Positions 26,598 through 37,018 of a stretch of 64,000 bases of DNA are shown here, piece by piece (position 1 is the stretch's first letter; each line of letters opens with the position of its first letter). Origin of the DNA: Chloroherpetonaceae bacterium (GTDB lineage Bacteria; Bacteroidota; Chlorobiia; Chlorobiales; Thermochlorobacteraceae); contig JANWWA010000004.1 of assembly GCA_025056565.1 (NCBI GenBank), forward strand, positions 125,689 through 189,688, written 5' to 3'. The position numbers and the translations under genes are program-made. The notes beneath the pieces were generated by a model. The model ran no database searches, had not been told where the DNA came from, and saw only the letters and a list, made by a program, of their open reading frames with translations.

Positions 26598-28718
26598 ATG
26601 CCGAGACAAGTTCCGTTAGAGAAAGTGAGAAATATCGGGATTATGGCGCATATCGATGCAGGTAAGACGACCACGACCGAGCGCATCTTGTATTACACGG
26701 GTCGTGTGCATCGTATGGGAGAAGTGCACGATGGCGCTGCAACAATGGACTGGATGGAACAGGAGAAGGAGCGGGGTATCACCATTACCGCTGCGGCAAC
26801 AACCTGCTTCTGGACACCAAAATACGGTAACTTTAAGGATAAAAAACATCGCATCAACATCATTGACACACCTGGACATGTCGATTTTACAGTCGAAGTA
26901 GAACGCTCTCTACGCATCTTGGACGGTGCAGTAGCGCTCTACGACTCTGTTGCTGGCGTGCAACCGCAGTCTGAGACGGTCTGGCGTCAGGCAACAAAGT
27001 ATAATGTGCCACGCATTGCCTTTGTTAACAAGATGGACAGGGTCGGCGCCAATTTCTTCCGATGCATTGATATGATGAAAGAACGATTGGGCGCTAATGC
27101 TGTCCCGATTCAAATCCCATATGGAGAAGGAGAAAACTACAAGGGTGCAATTGACCTTATCCGAATGAAAACAGTGGTCTACGACGCTGAGGACGGCACA
27201 AGCTACAAAGACATAGAGATTCCAGCAGAATACAAAGAGGCTGCGGAAAAGTGGCGAACGAATATGCTGGAAGCAGTCTCAGAGGTCAATGACCACTTGA
27301 TGGAAAAATATCTTAGCGGAGAGGAAATTACCGAAGAAGAAATCCGCGAGACGCTACGCAAAGCAACGCTATCTTCCAAGATTGTACCTGTGCTCTGCGG
27401 TTCAGCCTTCAAGAACAAGGGCGTGCAGTTCCTCTTGGATGCTGTAGTAGACTACTTGCCGTCGCCGCTGGATATCCCAGCTATTAAGGGTACTCATCCG
27501 AAAACAGGTGAGGTAATTGAACGAAAGGTTGATGACAATGAAGCTTTCTCAGCCTTGGCATTCAAGATTATGACCGACCCCTTTGTAGGGCGACTGACAT
27601 ACTTTCGAGTCTATTCAGGCAAGCTCACAAAAGGGAGCTATGTGCTAAATTCTGTCTCTGGCACAAAAGAGCGCATTAGCCGCCTTGTGCAAATGCACGC
27701 CAATCATCGTGAAGAAATTGAAGAGGCTCTGACAGGCGATATTGTGGCAGCAGTCGGCTTGAAAGATACGCGCACGGGCGACACGCTGTGCGATGAATCC
27801 AAACCAATTGTGCTCGAGAAGATGAGCTTCCCAGAGCCTGTAATTCAAATTGCAATTGAGCCAAAAACCAAAGCCGACTCTGACAAGCTCAGCCTTTCGC
27901 TGCAAAAGCTCGCCGAAGAAGACCCGACTTTCCGTGTAAGTACCGATGAGGAGACCCAGCAGACTATTATTGCTGGAATGGGTGAGCTACACTTGGAAAT
28001 CATTGTCGATCGCTTGAAGCGTGAGTTCAAAGTCGAAGCGAATGTAGGCAAGCCGCAAGTGGCTTACCGAGAAACCATTCGCCGTCGTGTGGAATCAGAA
28101 GGCAAGTTTGTGCGTCAGTCGGGCGGAAAAGGTCAGTTTGGTATCGTCAATCTCATCATTGAGCCGCTTGAACGTGGCAAGGGCTTTGAATTTGTCAATG
28201 AAATCAAGGGTGGCGCAATTCCGAAAGAATACATCCCAGCGGTGCAAAAGGGTATTGAAGGGGCAATGAAAGACGGAGTCTTGGCAGGCTACCCTGTGCA
28301 AGATGTTCGAGTCATACTCTACGACGGTAAGTATCACGAAGTCGACTCGTCTGAGATGGCGTTTGAGTTTGCAGGCTCTATTGGCTTCAAGGAAGGGGCA
28401 CGAAGAGCAGACCCCTATATTCTCGAACCGATTATGTCAGTAGAGGTAGAAACGCCAGAGGAATATATGGGCGCCGTGATGGGCGACCTGAACAGTCGTC
28501 GAGGGCGCATTGAGGGAATGTCGGAACGCTCTGGAGCGCAGGTCATCACGGCCAAAGTGCCGCTTGCAGAAATGTTCGGTTACTCAACTGACCTGCGTTC
28601 AATGACGCAAGGTCGTGCGAACTACACGATGGAATTTAGCCACTACGAAGAAGTGCCTAGAAACGTGGCTGAGGAAATCATTGAAAAGAGCGGAGCAAAA
28701 GTTACCGCACAAGTCTAA
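26598..28718 (+). CDS. fusA: Elongation factor G
   Basis: This 706-aa translocase GTPase has all G motifs: [15 protein letters not shown] (P-loop), [11 protein letters not shown] (switch I), [11 protein letters not shown] (switch II) and NKMDRVGA (NKxD). Domains II-V follow to the C-terminal [19 protein letters not shown]. Full length for bacterial EF-G1. It lies in the str operon, 65 nt after rpsG and 46 nt before tuf. Confidence 0.97.
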   Translation: MPRQVPLEKVRNIGIMAHIDAGKTTTTERILYYTGRVHRMGEVHDGAATMDWMEQEKERGITITAAATTCFWTPKYGNFKDKKHRINIIDTPGHVDFTVEVERSLRILDGAVALYDSVAGVQPQSETVWRQATKYNVPRIAFVNKMDRVGANFFRCIDMMKERLGANAVPIQIPYGEGENYKGAIDLIRMKTVVYDAEDGTSYKDIEIPAEYKEAAEKWRTNMLEAVSEVNDHLMEKYLSGEEITEEEIRETLRKATLSSKIVPVLCGSAFKNKGVQFLLDAVVDYLPSPLDIPAIKGTHPKTGEVIERKVDDNEAFSALAFKIMTDPFVGRLTYFRVYSGKLTKGSYVLNSVSGTKERISRLVQMHANHREEIEEALTGDIVAAVGLKDTRTGDTLCDESKPIVLEKMSFPEPVIQIAIEPKTKADSDKLSLSLQKLAEEDPTFRVSTDEETQQTIIAGMGELHLEIIVDRLKREFKVEANVGKPQVAYRETIRRRVESEGKFVRQSGGKGQFGIVNLIIEPLERGKGFEFVNEIKGGAIPKEYIPAVQKGIEGAMKDGVLAGYPVQDVRVILYDGKYHEVDSSEMAFEFAGSIGFKEGARRADPYILEPIMSVEVETPEEYMGAVMGDLNSRRGRIEGMSERSGAQVITAKVPLAEMFGYSTDLRSMTQGRANYTMEFSHYEEVPRNVAEEIIEKSGAKVTAQV

Positions 28719-28764
28719 GTTATTTCTAACGCATTAAATCACAGTATCGGAGGAAATACCAGCT

Positions 28765-29946
28765 ATGGCAAAAGAGGTTTTCAAGCGCGACAAGCCACAC
28801 GTGAATGTCGGTACAATTGGGCACGTCGACCACGGTAAGACGACGCTCACTGCCGCTATCACCAAAGTGCTGGCTGAACAAGGTTTGGCGCAAGCATTGG
28901 CATATGATCAAATTGACAAGGCGCCAGAAGAAAAAGCGCGTGGTATTACCATTTCTACCTCGCATGTGGAGTATGAGACCAAGAATCGACACTACGCCCA
29001 TATAGACTGTCCTGGGCATGCGGACTACATCAAAAATATGATTACAGGTGCGGCGCAAATGGACGGCGCCATCTTGGTTGTGGCAGCCACCGATGGTCCG
29101 ATGCCACAAACACGAGAGCATATTCTGCTTGCGCGTCAGGTGAATGTGCCTGCCATCGTGGTATTCCTCAACAAAGTCGACATTGCAGACCCCGAGCTGA
29201 TTGAGCTGGTGGAAATGGAACTGCGTGAGCTACTTACAAAATACGGTTTCCCCGGTGATGAAATTCCAATTGTGCGTGGTTCCGCATTAGGTGCGCTGAA
29301 CGGCGACCCCAAGTGGGTGCCATCTGTCTTGCAACTGATGGACGAGGTCGATCGCTACATTCCTACACCTGTGCGCGATGTGGACAAGCCATTCCTAATG
29401 CCTGTCGAAGACGTGTTCTCGATTCAAGGTCGTGGCACAGTCGGCACGGGTCGCATTGAGCGTGGTCGCATCAGACTCAACGAAGAAGTGGAAATCGTGG
29501 GTCTAGGGCCGACCAAGAAGTCCGTTGTAACAGGCATTGAGATGTTCCGAAAGAGCCTTGAAGAAGGTCAGGCTGGAGACAATGCTGGACTCTTGCTTCG
29601 TGGTATTGAAAAGAAAGACTTGGAGCGCGGAATGGTGATTGCAAAGCCGGGTTCCATCACGCCGCACACCAAGTTTAAGGCAGAGATCTATGTGTTGAAG
29701 AAAGAGGAAGGGGGACGCCATACTCCATTCTTCTCAGGTTATCGCCCGCAGTTCTACTTCCGAACCACAGACGTAACGGGTGTCGTTACCTTGCCGCCTG
29801 GTGTTGAGATGGTGATGCCCGGCGACAATGTCAGCATTGAAGTCGAGCTGATTTCACCTATCGCAATGGACGAGGGGTTGCGCTTTGCAATTCGCGAGGG
29901 CGGTAAGACCGTCGGGGCGGGCGCAGTAACGAAGATCATTGAGTAA
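28765..29946 (+). CDS. tuf: Elongation factor Tu
   Basis: This 393-aa GTPase delivers aminoacyl-tRNA to the ribosome. G motifs are [32 protein letters not shown] and NKVDI. Domain 2 and 3 signatures ([23 protein letters not shown]) are intact. A GGAGG lies 11 nt before the ATG. A 12-bp terminator-like hairpin begins 21 nt after the stop, between tuf and rpsJ. A second tuf elsewhere in the genome cannot be judged. Confidence 0.97.
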   Translation: MAKEVFKRDKPHVNVGTIGHVDHGKTTLTAAITKVLAEQGLAQALAYDQIDKAPEEKARGITISTSHVEYETKNRHYAHIDCPGHADYIKNMITGAAQMDGAILVVAATDGPMPQTREHILLARQVNVPAIVVFLNKVDIADPELIELVEMELRELLTKYGFPGDEIPIVRGSALGALNGDPKWVPSVLQLMDEVDRYIPTPVRDVDKPFLMPVEDVFSIQGRGTVGTGRIERGRIRLNEEVEIVGLGPTKKSVVTGIEMFRKSLEEGQAGDNAGLLLRGIEKKDLERGMVIAKPGSITPHTKFKAEIYVLKKEEGGRHTPFFSGYRPQFYFRTTDVTGVVTLPPGVEMVMPGDNVSIEVELISPIAMDEGLRFAIREGGKTVGAGAVTKIIE

Positions 29947-29966
29947 AACGATGCAGTGAGTTGCGC

Positions 29967-30001
29967 AAAGGAGTGAGCGTCTTTAAGCTCACTCCTTTTT
30001 T
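29967..30001 (+). terminator. Strong hairpin with T-run between tuf and rpsJ
   Basis: AAAGGAGTGAGC (29967-29978) pairs perfectly with GCTCACTCCTTT (29987-29998) around loop GTCTTTAA, and a run of six T residues ends at 30001. It has every mark of an intrinsic terminator, yet only 25 nt separate it from the rpsJ start, too little for a promoter there. It may be an attenuator, or the S10 genes may be read from read-through. Confidence 0.85.
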
Positions 30002-30026
30002 GTCCCAAAAACTTGGAGACCGAATC

Positions 30027-30338
30027 GTGGCGGTACAGCAAAAAATTCGCATCAAGTTAAAATCATATGACCACAGCTTAGTGGATAAGTGGGCAGAAAA
30101 GATTATTGATGTGGTCAAGCAAACCGATGCGATTATTTCGGGTCCGATTCCACTGCCCACCGAGGCGCAAATTTATACTGTCAACCGCTCGCCACATGTG
30201 GATAAAAAATCACGTGAGCAATTTATGATTGCTTCCCACAAGCGGCTCATTGAGATTATCAATCCGAGCGGAAAGACAATTGACCTGCTGATGAAGCTGG
30301 AGCTACCAAGTGGCGTCGATGTAGAAATCAAGGGCTGA
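30027..30338 (+). CDS. rpsJ: Small ribosomal subunit protein uS10
   Basis: This 103-aa protein of the 30S head (also NusE in antitermination) starts at GTG 30027, reading [20 protein letters not shown]. That start is preferred because GGAG lies 8 nt upstream and the length is exact; an in-frame ATG at 29961 lies inside the terminator hairpin. [21 protein letters not shown] is the conserved loop. rplC follows after 62 nt. Confidence 0.95.
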   Translation: MAVQQKIRIKLKSYDHSLVDKWAEKIIDVVKQTDAIISGPIPLPTEAQIYTVNRSPHVDKKSREQFMIASHKRLIEIINPSGKTIDLLMKLELPSGVDVEIKG

Positions 30339-30359
30339 GAAGCCTATATATGATTCACT

Positions 30360-30383
30360 AACCCGAAAACGGCTTTCGTGGTT
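30360..30383 (+). other. Bulged hairpin in the rpsJ-rplC spacer
   Basis: AACC-CGAAA (30360-30368) pairs with TTTCG-GGTT (30374-30383) with one bulged T, loop ACGGC. There is no T-run, so it is not a terminator. It may be a small regulatory or processing structure. Confidence 0.4.
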
Positions 30384-30400
30384 ACAAAATCAAACGAACA

Positions 30401-31030
30401 ATGAGCGCAATTTTAGGTCGGAAAATCGGAATGACAAGCCTTTATGACGCAAAAGGCAAAGTCATTCCTTGTACAGTGATTGAGGCAGGACCGTGCTATG
30501 TCTCACAAGTGAAGACTGTTGAAAACGATGGTTATGCGGCGTATCAAATGGCCTTTGATGAAAAGAAAGAATCACGCACGCCAAAGCCGCAGTTAGGACA
30601 CTTCAAGAAAGCAGGTGTGCCGCCAGCCTATTTCGTGAAGGAATTTCGTGCAGAGGTAATGGGGCGTGAGCTGAAGGTAGGCGAGGTGGTAAAGGCTGAT
30701 ATTTTCAAGGAAGGAGATGTGGTCGATGTGATTGGCACCTCGAAAGGCAAGGGTTTTCAAGGTGTGGTGAAGCGTCATCATTTTGGTGGCGGCTGTCGCA
30801 CGCACGGTCAATCAGACCGCTGGCGCGCACCTGGTTCAATGGGCGGCTCATCGTTCCCATCACGCTCCTTTAAAGGAATGCGAATGGCAGGTCGAATGGG
30901 TGGTGAGACCGTAACAGTCAAAAACCTCAAGGTGGTTAAAGTGCTCGCCGATTCAAACTTGCTGGTCGTCAAGGGAGCTGTGCCGGGCAAAAACGGCGGT
31001 TATGTGCAAGTGGTAACTGCAAAAGGATAA
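30401..31030 (+). CDS. rplC: Large ribosomal subunit protein uL3
   Basis: This 209-aa protein binds near the peptidyl-transferase centre and starts 23S rRNA assembly. It begins [20 protein letters not shown] and carries [15 protein letters not shown] and the loop containing [21 protein letters not shown]. Normal length. rplD follows after 5 nt. Confidence 0.97.
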   Translation: MSAILGRKIGMTSLYDAKGKVIPCTVIEAGPCYVSQVKTVENDGYAAYQMAFDEKKESRTPKPQLGHFKKAGVPPAYFVKEFRAEVMGRELKVGEVVKADIFKEGDVVDVIGTSKGKGFQGVVKRHHFGGGCRTHGQSDRWRAPGSMGGSSFPSRSFKGMRMAGRMGGETVTVKNLKVVKVLADSNLLVVKGAVPGKNGGYVQVVTAKG

Positions 31031-31035
31031 GGCTT

Positions 31036-31668
31036 ATGCAGGTCAAAGTTTTAACCAAGACAGGTCAAGAAAGCGGCGAAGTTATTGAACTGAGCCCAAA
31101 CATCTTTGAAATTGAGCCAAACGACCACGCCATCTATATGGATGTGCGCTCGATTATGGCTAATCAACGTCAGGGCACGCACAAGGTCAAAACGCGTGGT
31201 GAAGTGCGTGGCGGGGGCAAAAAGCCTTATCGCCAGAAAGGCACGGGAATGGCACGGCGCGGTTCACAACGCTCTCCACTTTTGCCCGGCGGTGGCGCTA
31301 TCTTTGGACCGAAACCACACGATTATGTAGTAAAAATCAATCGGAAGATGAAACAGCTAGCGCGTAAATCAGCGCTCAGCTACAAAGCCAAAGCCTCTGA
31401 AATCATCGTTGTAGAGGACTTTACCTTCGAACAAATCAAGACAAAAGAGATGGCAGCGGTGCTGAAAAATCTGGGTCTAAGCGAAAAGAAGACCCTCTTT
31501 CTCACCGCAGGCAAAAATGAGGTGCTCTATAAATCAGGGCGCAACATCCCTGACTTAGAAGTCCTCGAGGCACAAAAGGCGTCGACTTACGACATTCTCA
31601 ACTGCAAAATGCTCTTGCTGCAAAAGAGCGCGGTGAGAGTGCTGGAAGAAACCCTAAGTATGAACTAA
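31036..31668 (+). CDS. rplD: Large ribosomal subunit protein uL4
   Basis: This 210-aa protein lines the exit tunnel; the extended loop [27 protein letters not shown] is present, as is [19 protein letters not shown] at the C-terminus. In E. coli L4 also represses its own S10 operon by attenuation. The tuf-rpsJ hairpin offers a conceivable target, but that is speculative. Confidence 0.97.
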   Translation: MQVKVLTKTGQESGEVIELSPNIFEIEPNDHAIYMDVRSIMANQRQGTHKVKTRGEVRGGGKKPYRQKGTGMARRGSQRSPLLPGGGAIFGPKPHDYVVKINRKMKQLARKSALSYKAKASEIIVVEDFTFEQIKTKEMAAVLKNLGLSEKKTLFLTAGKNEVLYKSGRNIPDLEVLEAQKASTYDILNCKMLLLQKSAVRVLEETLSMN

Positions 31669-31678
31669 GGAGAGAAAC

Positions 31679-32011
31679 ATGACACTGTCCGAGGTGCTAA
31701 TTCGCCCACTGCTGACAGAAAAAGTGATGAAGCTAAGCGAGGAAAAGAATCAGTATGCCTTTGAAGTGCACCGTGAAGCGACAAAGGAAGAAATTAAAAA
31801 AGCCGTAGAGGAAAAGTTTGGGGTCAAGGTTGTGTCGGTGCGCACGGCGAACATTGAAGGTAAGCGCAAGGTACGTTTTACGCGCAAGGGCTTGCAAGTC
31901 GGCAAAAAGCCCGACATTAAGAAAGCATATGTAACGCTGGATAAAGACTCCAAGATTGATTACTACGCCGCATCAGGAGGGAGCAGTGGGGGCGAAACGC
32001 CACAAGGATAA
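31679..32011 (+). CDS. rplW: Large ribosomal subunit protein uL23
   Basis: This 110-aa protein sits at the tunnel exit and docks trigger factor, SRP and SecYEG. It starts [20 protein letters not shown] and has the conserved [17 protein letters not shown]. It has a short serine/glycine-rich C-terminal tail. An AGGAG precedes the start. Confidence 0.96.
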   Translation: MTLSEVLIRPLLTEKVMKLSEEKNQYAFEVHREATKEEIKKAVEEKFGVKVVSVRTANIEGKRKVRFTRKGLQVGKKPDIKKAYVTLDKDSKIDYYAASGGSSGGETPQG

Positions 32012-32029
32012 TCCGAAAGTGAGGAGACT

Positions 32030-32869
32030 ATGCCAATTCGCAATATGAAGCCACGGACGCCCGGAACGCGCTTTATGTCGTTTCCGACGTTCGAAGAAAT
32101 CACAAAAACAGAGCCAGAGAAAAGTCTGATTGTGCCACTGCGCAAGACAGGCGGTCGCAACAACTTAGGGCGAATCACCTGTCGGGGACGAGGCGGCGGA
32201 GCAAAGCGGCATTACCGCATCGTTGACTTTAAGCGCGACAAAGACGGCATCAATGCGACCGTGCTGGCTATTGAGTATGACCCCAACCGCTCTGCACGCA
32301 TTGCGCTGTTGGAGTATGAGGATAAAGAACGGCGCTACATCTTAGCGCCCAATGGTTTGAAAGTAGGCGACAAGGTTGAAACAGGTGAGAGCGCTGACAT
32401 CAAAATCGGCAATGCGTTGCCATTGAAAAATATCCCTGTCGGCACCGAGGTGCACAACGTTGAAATGCGAGCTGGAAAGGGAGGGCAAATTGCGCGCAGC
32501 GCTGGAGCATTTGCAATTCTTTTAGCAAAAGAGGGTAATTACGCTACACTGAAAATGCCATCTGGCGAACTGCGCAAAGTGCGTGTCGAGTGCAAAGCCA
32601 CAATCGGCGTCGTAGGGAACTTAGATCACGAAAATATCTCGCTCGGCAAAGCGGGTCGCTCACGCTGGCTGGGACTGCGTCCCATCACGCGCGGTATGGC
32701 ACGCAACCCTGTCGATCATCCAATGGGCGGTGGCGAAGGTCGCTCTAAGTCTGGTGGCGGTCGCAGGCATCCAAGGTCGCCTTGGGGACAGCTGGCAAAA
32801 GGCTTTAAGACCCGCAATCGCAAGAAAGCTTCCCAAAAACTGATTGTGCGAGATAGACGAAAGGCATAA
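32030..32869 (+). CDS. rplB: Large ribosomal subunit protein uL2
   Basis: This 279-aa protein supports subunit association and the peptidyl-transferase centre. It contains [22 protein letters not shown], and [22 protein letters not shown] with the functionally important histidine. C-terminal [15 protein letters not shown] is typical. Normal length. Confidence 0.97.
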   Translation: MPIRNMKPRTPGTRFMSFPTFEEITKTEPEKSLIVPLRKTGGRNNLGRITCRGRGGGAKRHYRIVDFKRDKDGINATVLAIEYDPNRSARIALLEYEDKERRYILAPNGLKVGDKVETGESADIKIGNALPLKNIPVGTEVHNVEMRAGKGGQIARSAGAFAILLAKEGNYATLKMPSGELRKVRVECKATIGVVGNLDHENISLGKAGRSRWLGLRPITRGMARNPVDHPMGGGEGRSKSGGGRRHPRSPWGQLAKGFKTRNRKKASQKLIVRDRRKA

Positions 32870-32883
32870 CCATCTGAAGTGCT

Positions 32884-33183
32884 ATGGCTCGTTCACTGAA
32901 AAAAGGTCCATTCATTCAAGCGCGCCTCTTGGAGCGCATTAGAGAACTGAACGAAAAGGGACAGAAAAAAGTCTTGAAGACTTGGTCTCGGGCGTCTATG
33001 ATTTCGCCAGAGTTTGTGGGGCATACGATTGCAGTCCATAACGGCAAGACGCATATCCCTGTCTATATCACCGAAAATATGGTAGGACACAAGCTCGGCG
33101 AATTTGCGCCCACACGAACCTTCAGAGGACATACACCGGGCGACAAGAAAGAAAAAGCGGGTTCAGCACCTGGCAAAAAGTAA
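32884..33183 (+). CDS. rpsS: Small ribosomal subunit protein uS19
   Basis: This 99-aa head protein begins [19 protein letters not shown] and contains [22 protein letters not shown] and [15 protein letters not shown]. The C-terminus has a short Lys/Ala/Gly extension over the usual 92 aa. Confidence 0.97.
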   Translation: MARSLKKGPFIQARLLERIRELNEKGQKKVLKTWSRASMISPEFVGHTIAVHNGKTHIPVYITENMVGHKLGEFAPTRTFRGHTPGDKKEKAGSAPGKK

Positions 33184-33194
33184 AAGGAAAAGCG

Positions 33195-33638
33195 ATGGGA
33201 GCAAGAAAACGCGAAGCAGCTGAAGCGCGCAAAGAAGCGCGCCGCCAAGCCAGTCGAAGCCGAGCGGTGCTAAGGCACATGCCGACCTCACCACGCAAGA
33301 TGAGGCTGGTAGTGGATTTGGTGCGTGGCAAAGATGTAGAGACGGCAATGGCCATCTTGCAGAACTCTACTAAGCACGCTGCACGCACCGTGATGCGCAC
33401 GCTCAAATCAGCAGTGTCAAACTACCTAAATCGCAATCCAAATGACCCTGTTAGCGAGCGCGATTTAGTTATTGTGGAAGCCTTCGTCAATGAAGGGGTC
33501 ACGCTAAAGCGCATCTTGCCTGCGCCGATGGGTAGAGCCTACCGCATTCGCAAGCGTTCTAATCATCTTACGATTGTTGTAGACAAGCGCAAGCCAGTGC
33601 GTGAAAAACAGCCAAAAGCCGACGCAAAAAACGCTTAA
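33195..33638 (+). CDS. rplV: Large ribosomal subunit protein uL22
   Basis: This 147-aa tunnel protein has an Arg/Ala-rich N-terminal extension of about 20 residues before [20 protein letters not shown]. The core ends with the tunnel loop [21 protein letters not shown], where deletions cause macrolide resistance in other bacteria; no deletion is seen. Confidence 0.95.
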   Translation: MGARKREAAEARKEARRQASRSRAVLRHMPTSPRKMRLVVDLVRGKDVETAMAILQNSTKHAARTVMRTLKSAVSNYLNRNPNDPVSERDLVIVEAFVNEGVTLKRILPAPMGRAYRIRKRSNHLTIVVDKRKPVREKQPKADAKNA

Positions 33639-33664
33639 CCACAAACTAAGAAAGGAAACGACTC

Positions 33665-34474
33665 GTGGGTCAAAAAGTTAATCCAATAGGCTTTCGATTG
33701 GGCATTATCAAAGATTGGGACTCTCGCTGGTATGACAACTCGAGAAGTGTCGCCGATAAGATTAAAGAAGATTACGTGATTCGTAACTATGTCACAACTC
33801 GCTTAAAGCGACAGAAAGCGGGCGTCTCAAAGGTCGTAATTGAACGGACGACCAAGAATATCAAGCTCTATATCTATGCTGCACGCCCAGGTGCAGTGGT
33901 GGGCAAGAGTGGCGAAGAAATTAACACACTAAGCCAAGAGTTAGGGAAGCTCACAAAGAAGGAAGTCAAAATTGATGTCATTGAAATTAAGAAGCCTGAA
34001 TTAGATGCGCAGTTGGTTGCAGACAATATTGCAGCGCAACTGGAAGGGCGTGTGGCATTTCGCCGAGCAATGAAACAAGCAATTCAGCAGGCAATGCGCG
34101 CAGGTGCAGAAGGTGTGCGCGTGCAAGTGAGTGGTCGCTTGGGCGGTGCCGAAATTGCGCGTATGGAGCAGTATAGGGAAGGAAAAGTGCCGTTGCACAC
34201 GCTGCGCGCAAACATTGACTATGCGCAGAGCACCGCCTTCACCATTACAGGCACGGTAGGCGTGAAAGTGTGGATTTACAAAGGTGAGGTGCTCGGCCAG
34301 CGAATTGAAGCGCTCGAGGAAGAAGAGCGCCAGAAGGTGCGGGACCGCCGAGAAAGTGCCAGAGCACGTGGTCGTCAGGAACAAAAGCAAGGTAAGCGTC
34401 GCCGCCGTCGCAGAGGGGGCTCAAAAAGCACTGCGTCGCAGGAAGGTGGAAGCAATCAAGCACCTGAAAGCTAA
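33665..34474 (+). CDS. rpsC: Small ribosomal subunit protein uS3
   Basis: This 269-aa protein of the mRNA entry channel begins at a GTG ([19 protein letters not shown]) with AGGAAA upstream. The KH domain shows [14 protein letters not shown], and [25 protein letters not shown] follows. The C-terminus has a basic Arg/Lys/Gly/Ser-rich tail of about 45 residues, longer than in E. coli. Confidence 0.96.
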   Translation: MGQKVNPIGFRLGIIKDWDSRWYDNSRSVADKIKEDYVIRNYVTTRLKRQKAGVSKVVIERTTKNIKLYIYAARPGAVVGKSGEEINTLSQELGKLTKKEVKIDVIEIKKPELDAQLVADNIAAQLEGRVAFRRAMKQAIQQAMRAGAEGVRVQVSGRLGGAEIARMEQYREGKVPLHTLRANIDYAQSTAFTITGTVGVKVWIYKGEVLGQRIEALEEEERQKVRDRRESARARGRQEQKQGKRRRRRRGGSKSTASQEGGSNQAPES

Positions 34475-34491
34475 AAAGGAGGGCAGCTCTA

Positions 34492-34935
34492 ATGAGTTTA
34501 CTAATGCCAAAGCGCGTCAAGTATCGCAAATCGCAGCGCGGGCGTATTCGTGGAAACGCCACACGTGGCACAGAAGTGGCCTTCGGATCTTTCGGACTAA
34601 AAGCCCTGGACCCGGGCTGGATTACCAGCCGCCAAATTGAAGCAGCCCGTATTGCAATGACGCGCTATATGAAACGCGATGGCAAGACATGGATTCGCAT
34701 CTTCCCTGATAAGCCTGTTACAAAGAAGCCAGCAGAGACCCGAATGGGTTCAGGTAAGGGTTCGCCAGAGTTTTGGGTCGCTGTCGTCAAACCGGGTTGC
34801 ATTATGTTCGAGATTGATGGGGTGCCGAAAGCAACAGCCGAAGAAGCATTTCGCTTGGCTGCTGCAAAGTTACCAGTTAGGACAAAGTTTGTCGTGCGCC
34901 CTGACTATGAAGAAACTTCAGCAGCGAAAAAGTAA
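34492..34935 (+). CDS. rplP: Large ribosomal subunit protein uL16
   Basis: This 147-aa protein organises the A-site region. It starts [18 protein letters not shown] with a GGAGG 9 nt upstream, which supports this ATG over the internal one at 34504. Conserved are [15 protein letters not shown]-like [15 protein letters not shown] and [21 protein letters not shown]. Confidence 0.96.
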   Translation: MSLLMPKRVKYRKSQRGRIRGNATRGTEVAFGSFGLKALDPGWITSRQIEAARIAMTRYMKRDGKTWIRIFPDKPVTKKPAETRMGSGKGSPEFWVAVVKPGCIMFEIDGVPKATAEEAFRLAAAKLPVRTKFVVRPDYEETSAAKK

Positions 34936-34950
34936 AGAAGGAGATGCACC

Positions 34951-35175
34951 ATGAAAAAGTATGAGATTGCTGCACTGACTGAGGCAGAGATGAAAGCACG
35001 TATCAAGGAGTGCAAACAGCAGATTGCGAACATCAAGTTTAACAAAGTCATTGAGCCGCCTACGAACCCGATGATTTTGCGCAATCTGCGAAAAGATATT
35101 GCGCGAATGAAAACACGATTGCGGCAGATGCAACTTCAAAGAGAAAAAGAAGCTTCAAAAAATAAGGAAGCCTAA
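34951..35175 (+). CDS. rpmC: Large ribosomal subunit protein uL29
   Basis: This 74-aa two-helix protein contacts the tunnel exit. It starts MKKYEIAALTEAEMKARI and carries IEPPTNPMILRNLRKDIARMKT. An AAGGAG lies just before the start; rpsQ follows after 3 nt. Confidence 0.94.
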   Translation: MKKYEIAALTEAEMKARIKECKQQIANIKFNKVIEPPTNPMILRNLRKDIARMKTRLRQMQLQREKEASKNKEA

Positions 35176-35178
35176 GCT

Positions 35179-35502
35179 ATGTCGGAGCAAGAAATGCTTT
35201 CTCAAACGCCAGCTGAGGCGCCAAAAGATGAGCCAGCGCGACCAGCTGAAAAGAAGAGCCTCAAACGCGAAAGAATCGGCAAGGTTATCAGCGACAAGAT
35301 GCAGAAGAGCATCGTGGTAGCGATTGAACGACGTGTGCAACACCCAATTTACAAGAAATACTTTAAGAAAACGACCAAGATTATGGCGCACGATGAGCAC
35401 AACGAGGCTAAAGTAGGCGATACGGTGCGCATCGTGGAGTTTCGCCCAATCAGCAAGCGCAAATCATGGGTCTTAGCTGAGATTATTGAACGGGCGAAGT
35501 AA
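35179..35502 (+). CDS. rpsQ: Small ribosomal subunit protein uS17 with N-terminal extension
   Basis: This 107-aa OB-fold protein has a 30-residue Glu/Ala/Lys/Pro-rich N-terminal extension before the core [20 protein letters not shown]. The core ends [20 protein letters not shown]. The usual length is about 85 aa. An internal ATG after the extension is not available, so the extension is probably translated. Confidence 0.94.
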   Translation: MSEQEMLSQTPAEAPKDEPARPAEKKSLKRERIGKVISDKMQKSIVVAIERRVQHPIYKKYFKKTTKIMAHDEHNEAKVGDTVRIVEFRPISKRKSWVLAEIIERAK

Positions 35503-35537
35503 TTCAGCTAAACAGAGATGAAAGGAGCGTTGAGCAA

Positions 35538-35906
35538 ATGATTCAAAATGAAACAAACTTAGTCGTAGCGGACAATAGTGGGGCTAAGAAAGTCCGAGTA
35601 ATTCACGTGCTTGGTGGCACGCGTCGCCGCTATGCACGTATTGGCGATGTGGTTGTTGTATCGGTAAAATCAGCTATTCCGGGCGGAACAGTGAAAAAAA
35701 AGGAAGTCTCACGCGCAGTGGTCGTGAGAACCAAGAAGGAATACCGCCGCAAAGATGGCTCCTACATTCGTTTTGATGAAAATGCGGTGGTGCTTATCAA
35801 TGCGCAAGGCGAGCCACGCGGCACGCGTATCTTTGGACCCGTTGCAAGAGAGTTGCGTGATAAGCAATACACGAAAATTATTTCACTTGCGCCAGAAGTG
35901 TTGTAA
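35538..35906 (+). CDS. rplN: Large ribosomal subunit protein uL14
   Basis: This 122-aa protein forms intersubunit bridge B8. It starts [19 protein letters not shown], contains [20 protein letters not shown] and ends [23 protein letters not shown]. Its stop lies 22 nt before a tRNA-Gly gene. Confidence 0.97.
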   Translation: MIQNETNLVVADNSGAKKVRVIHVLGGTRRRYARIGDVVVVSVKSAIPGGTVKKKEVSRAVVVRTKKEYRRKDGSYIRFDENAVVLINAQGEPRGTRIFGPVARELRDKQYTKIISLAPEVL

Positions 35907-35928
35907 ATTCAAACCCCCCAAGAATGAT

Positions 35929-36001
35929 GCGGGAGTAACTCAGTTGGTAGAGTCACAGCCTTCCAAGCTGTTGGTCGCGGGTTCGAGTCCCGTCTCCCGC
36001 T
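35929..36001 (+). tRNA. tRNA-Gly (TCC) inside the spc operon
   Basis: A complete cloverleaf folds: acceptor GCGGGAG/CTCCCGC, D arm ACTC-AGTTGGTA-GAGT, anticodon stem ACAGC/GCTGT with loop CTTCCAA (TCC), T arm GCGGG-TTCGAGT-CCCGT, discriminator T. CCA is not encoded. It lies on the sense strand in the 117-nt spacer between rplN and rplX, with 22 nt on each side, and shows no promoter or terminator of its own. RNase P and RNase Z processing would cut the ribosomal-protein mRNA here. Confidence 0.95.
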
Positions 36002-36023
36002 CAAACTTTGAAACGGGTCAGTT

Positions 36024-36299
36024 ATGAAAACAGGGGTCAAGCGACCAAAGATGCATATCAAGAAAGGTGACACGGTCGAGCTTCTAAAAACGATTACTTC
36101 ATCGGAAGCAGTCCGTGCTGACAGAGAAAAAGGCTATCAGGGTAAAGTGCTGCGCGTCTTCCCTGAAACCAACCGAGTAATTGTCGAGGGCGTGAACATA
36201 CGCCGCAAACACATACGCCCGAATAAAAATTACCCGCAGGGCGCTATCATTGAGCGGGAGATGCCAATTCACGCCTCGAACGTGCGCAAAGTGTCATAA
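36024..36299 (+). CDS. rplX: Large ribosomal subunit protein uL24
   Basis: This 91-aa assembly-initiator protein contains [17 protein letters not shown] and [20 protein letters not shown], the KOW-type fold. The first nine residues precede an internal ATG (36051), so a slightly shorter product is possible. If the upstream tRNA is processed, its mRNA would begin 22 nt before this start. Confidence 0.94.
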   Translation: MKTGVKRPKMHIKKGDTVELLKTITSSEAVRADREKGYQGKVLRVFPETNRVIVEGVNIRRKHIRPNKNYPQGAIIEREMPIHASNVRKVS

Positions 36300-36349
36300 T
36301 CTCTTCAAATAACGGAGGTGACCAAGACCATCTCTTAATCACGCACGCT

Positions 36350-37009
36350 ATGGCAGACAAAGAGCAAAAGAAACAAGAGCCAAAAGAGCAAAAAAAACAA
36401 AAGCAAAAGAAGACTGAGGAAGCGGCTAAGGCACCAGCAACTATGTCAAATGAGCCAGCGCCGCCGCCACGGCTCTTAGTGAAATACCGCCAAGAGGTGG
36501 TAAGGCGCTTGATGGAGCAGTTCAAATATAAAAATGTGATGATGGTGCCACGCCTCGAGAAGATCTGCATTAACATGGGTATTGGTGAGGCAGCACAAGA
36601 CCCGAAATTGCTCGACACAGCCGCAAAGGAGCTGGCACTCATTACAGGACAGAAGCCTGAGATTCGTAAAGCCAGAAAATCCATTGCAAACTTCAAACTG
36701 CGAGAAGGTCAGCCCATCGGTTGTCGCGTAACGCTGCGCCGCGCCCGAATGTATGAATTTATGGATAGACTCATCTCACTGGCGATTCCGCGCATTCGAG
36801 ATTTCAGGGGTGTGAGCGACAGCAGTTTCGACGGCCGAGGCAATTACACCTTGGGCATTAAAGAACAAATTATTTTTCCTGAGATTGATATTGACAAAGT
36901 AACGAAGATCAACGGAATGGATATCACCTTCGTAACCACTGCCAAGACAGACGAAGAGGCTTATGCCTTGCTAAAAGAACTGGGAATGCCATTCCGAAAG
37001 AAAAACTAA
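36350..37009 (+). CDS. rplE: Large ribosomal subunit protein uL5 with Lys/Gln-rich N-terminal extension
   Basis: This protein binds 5S rRNA. The core from about residue 40 ([18 protein letters not shown]) and motifs [37 protein letters not shown] and [20 protein letters not shown] are standard. As drawn it is 219 aa, about 35 longer than usual, because of a low-complexity K/E/Q/A extension. An internal ATG at 36443 gives 188 aa. Neither has a good ribosome-binding site; the strong GGAGG at 36315-36319 is 30 nt from 36350. Confidence 0.9.
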   Translation: MADKEQKKQEPKEQKKQKQKKTEEAAKAPATMSNEPAPPPRLLVKYRQEVVRRLMEQFKYKNVMMVPRLEKICINMGIGEAAQDPKLLDTAAKELALITGQKPEIRKARKSIANFKLREGQPIGCRVTLRRARMYEFMDRLISLAIPRIRDFRGVSDSSFDGRGNYTLGIKEQIIFPEIDIDKVTKINGMDITFVTTAKTDEEAYALLKELGMPFRKKN

Positions 37010-37018
37010 ACCATACCC

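Noticed and set aside
29961-30026. N-terminal extension of rpsJ from ATG 29961
   Set aside because: It lies inside the 12-bp terminator hairpin; the GTG at 30027 has a GGAG and gives the exact S10 length.
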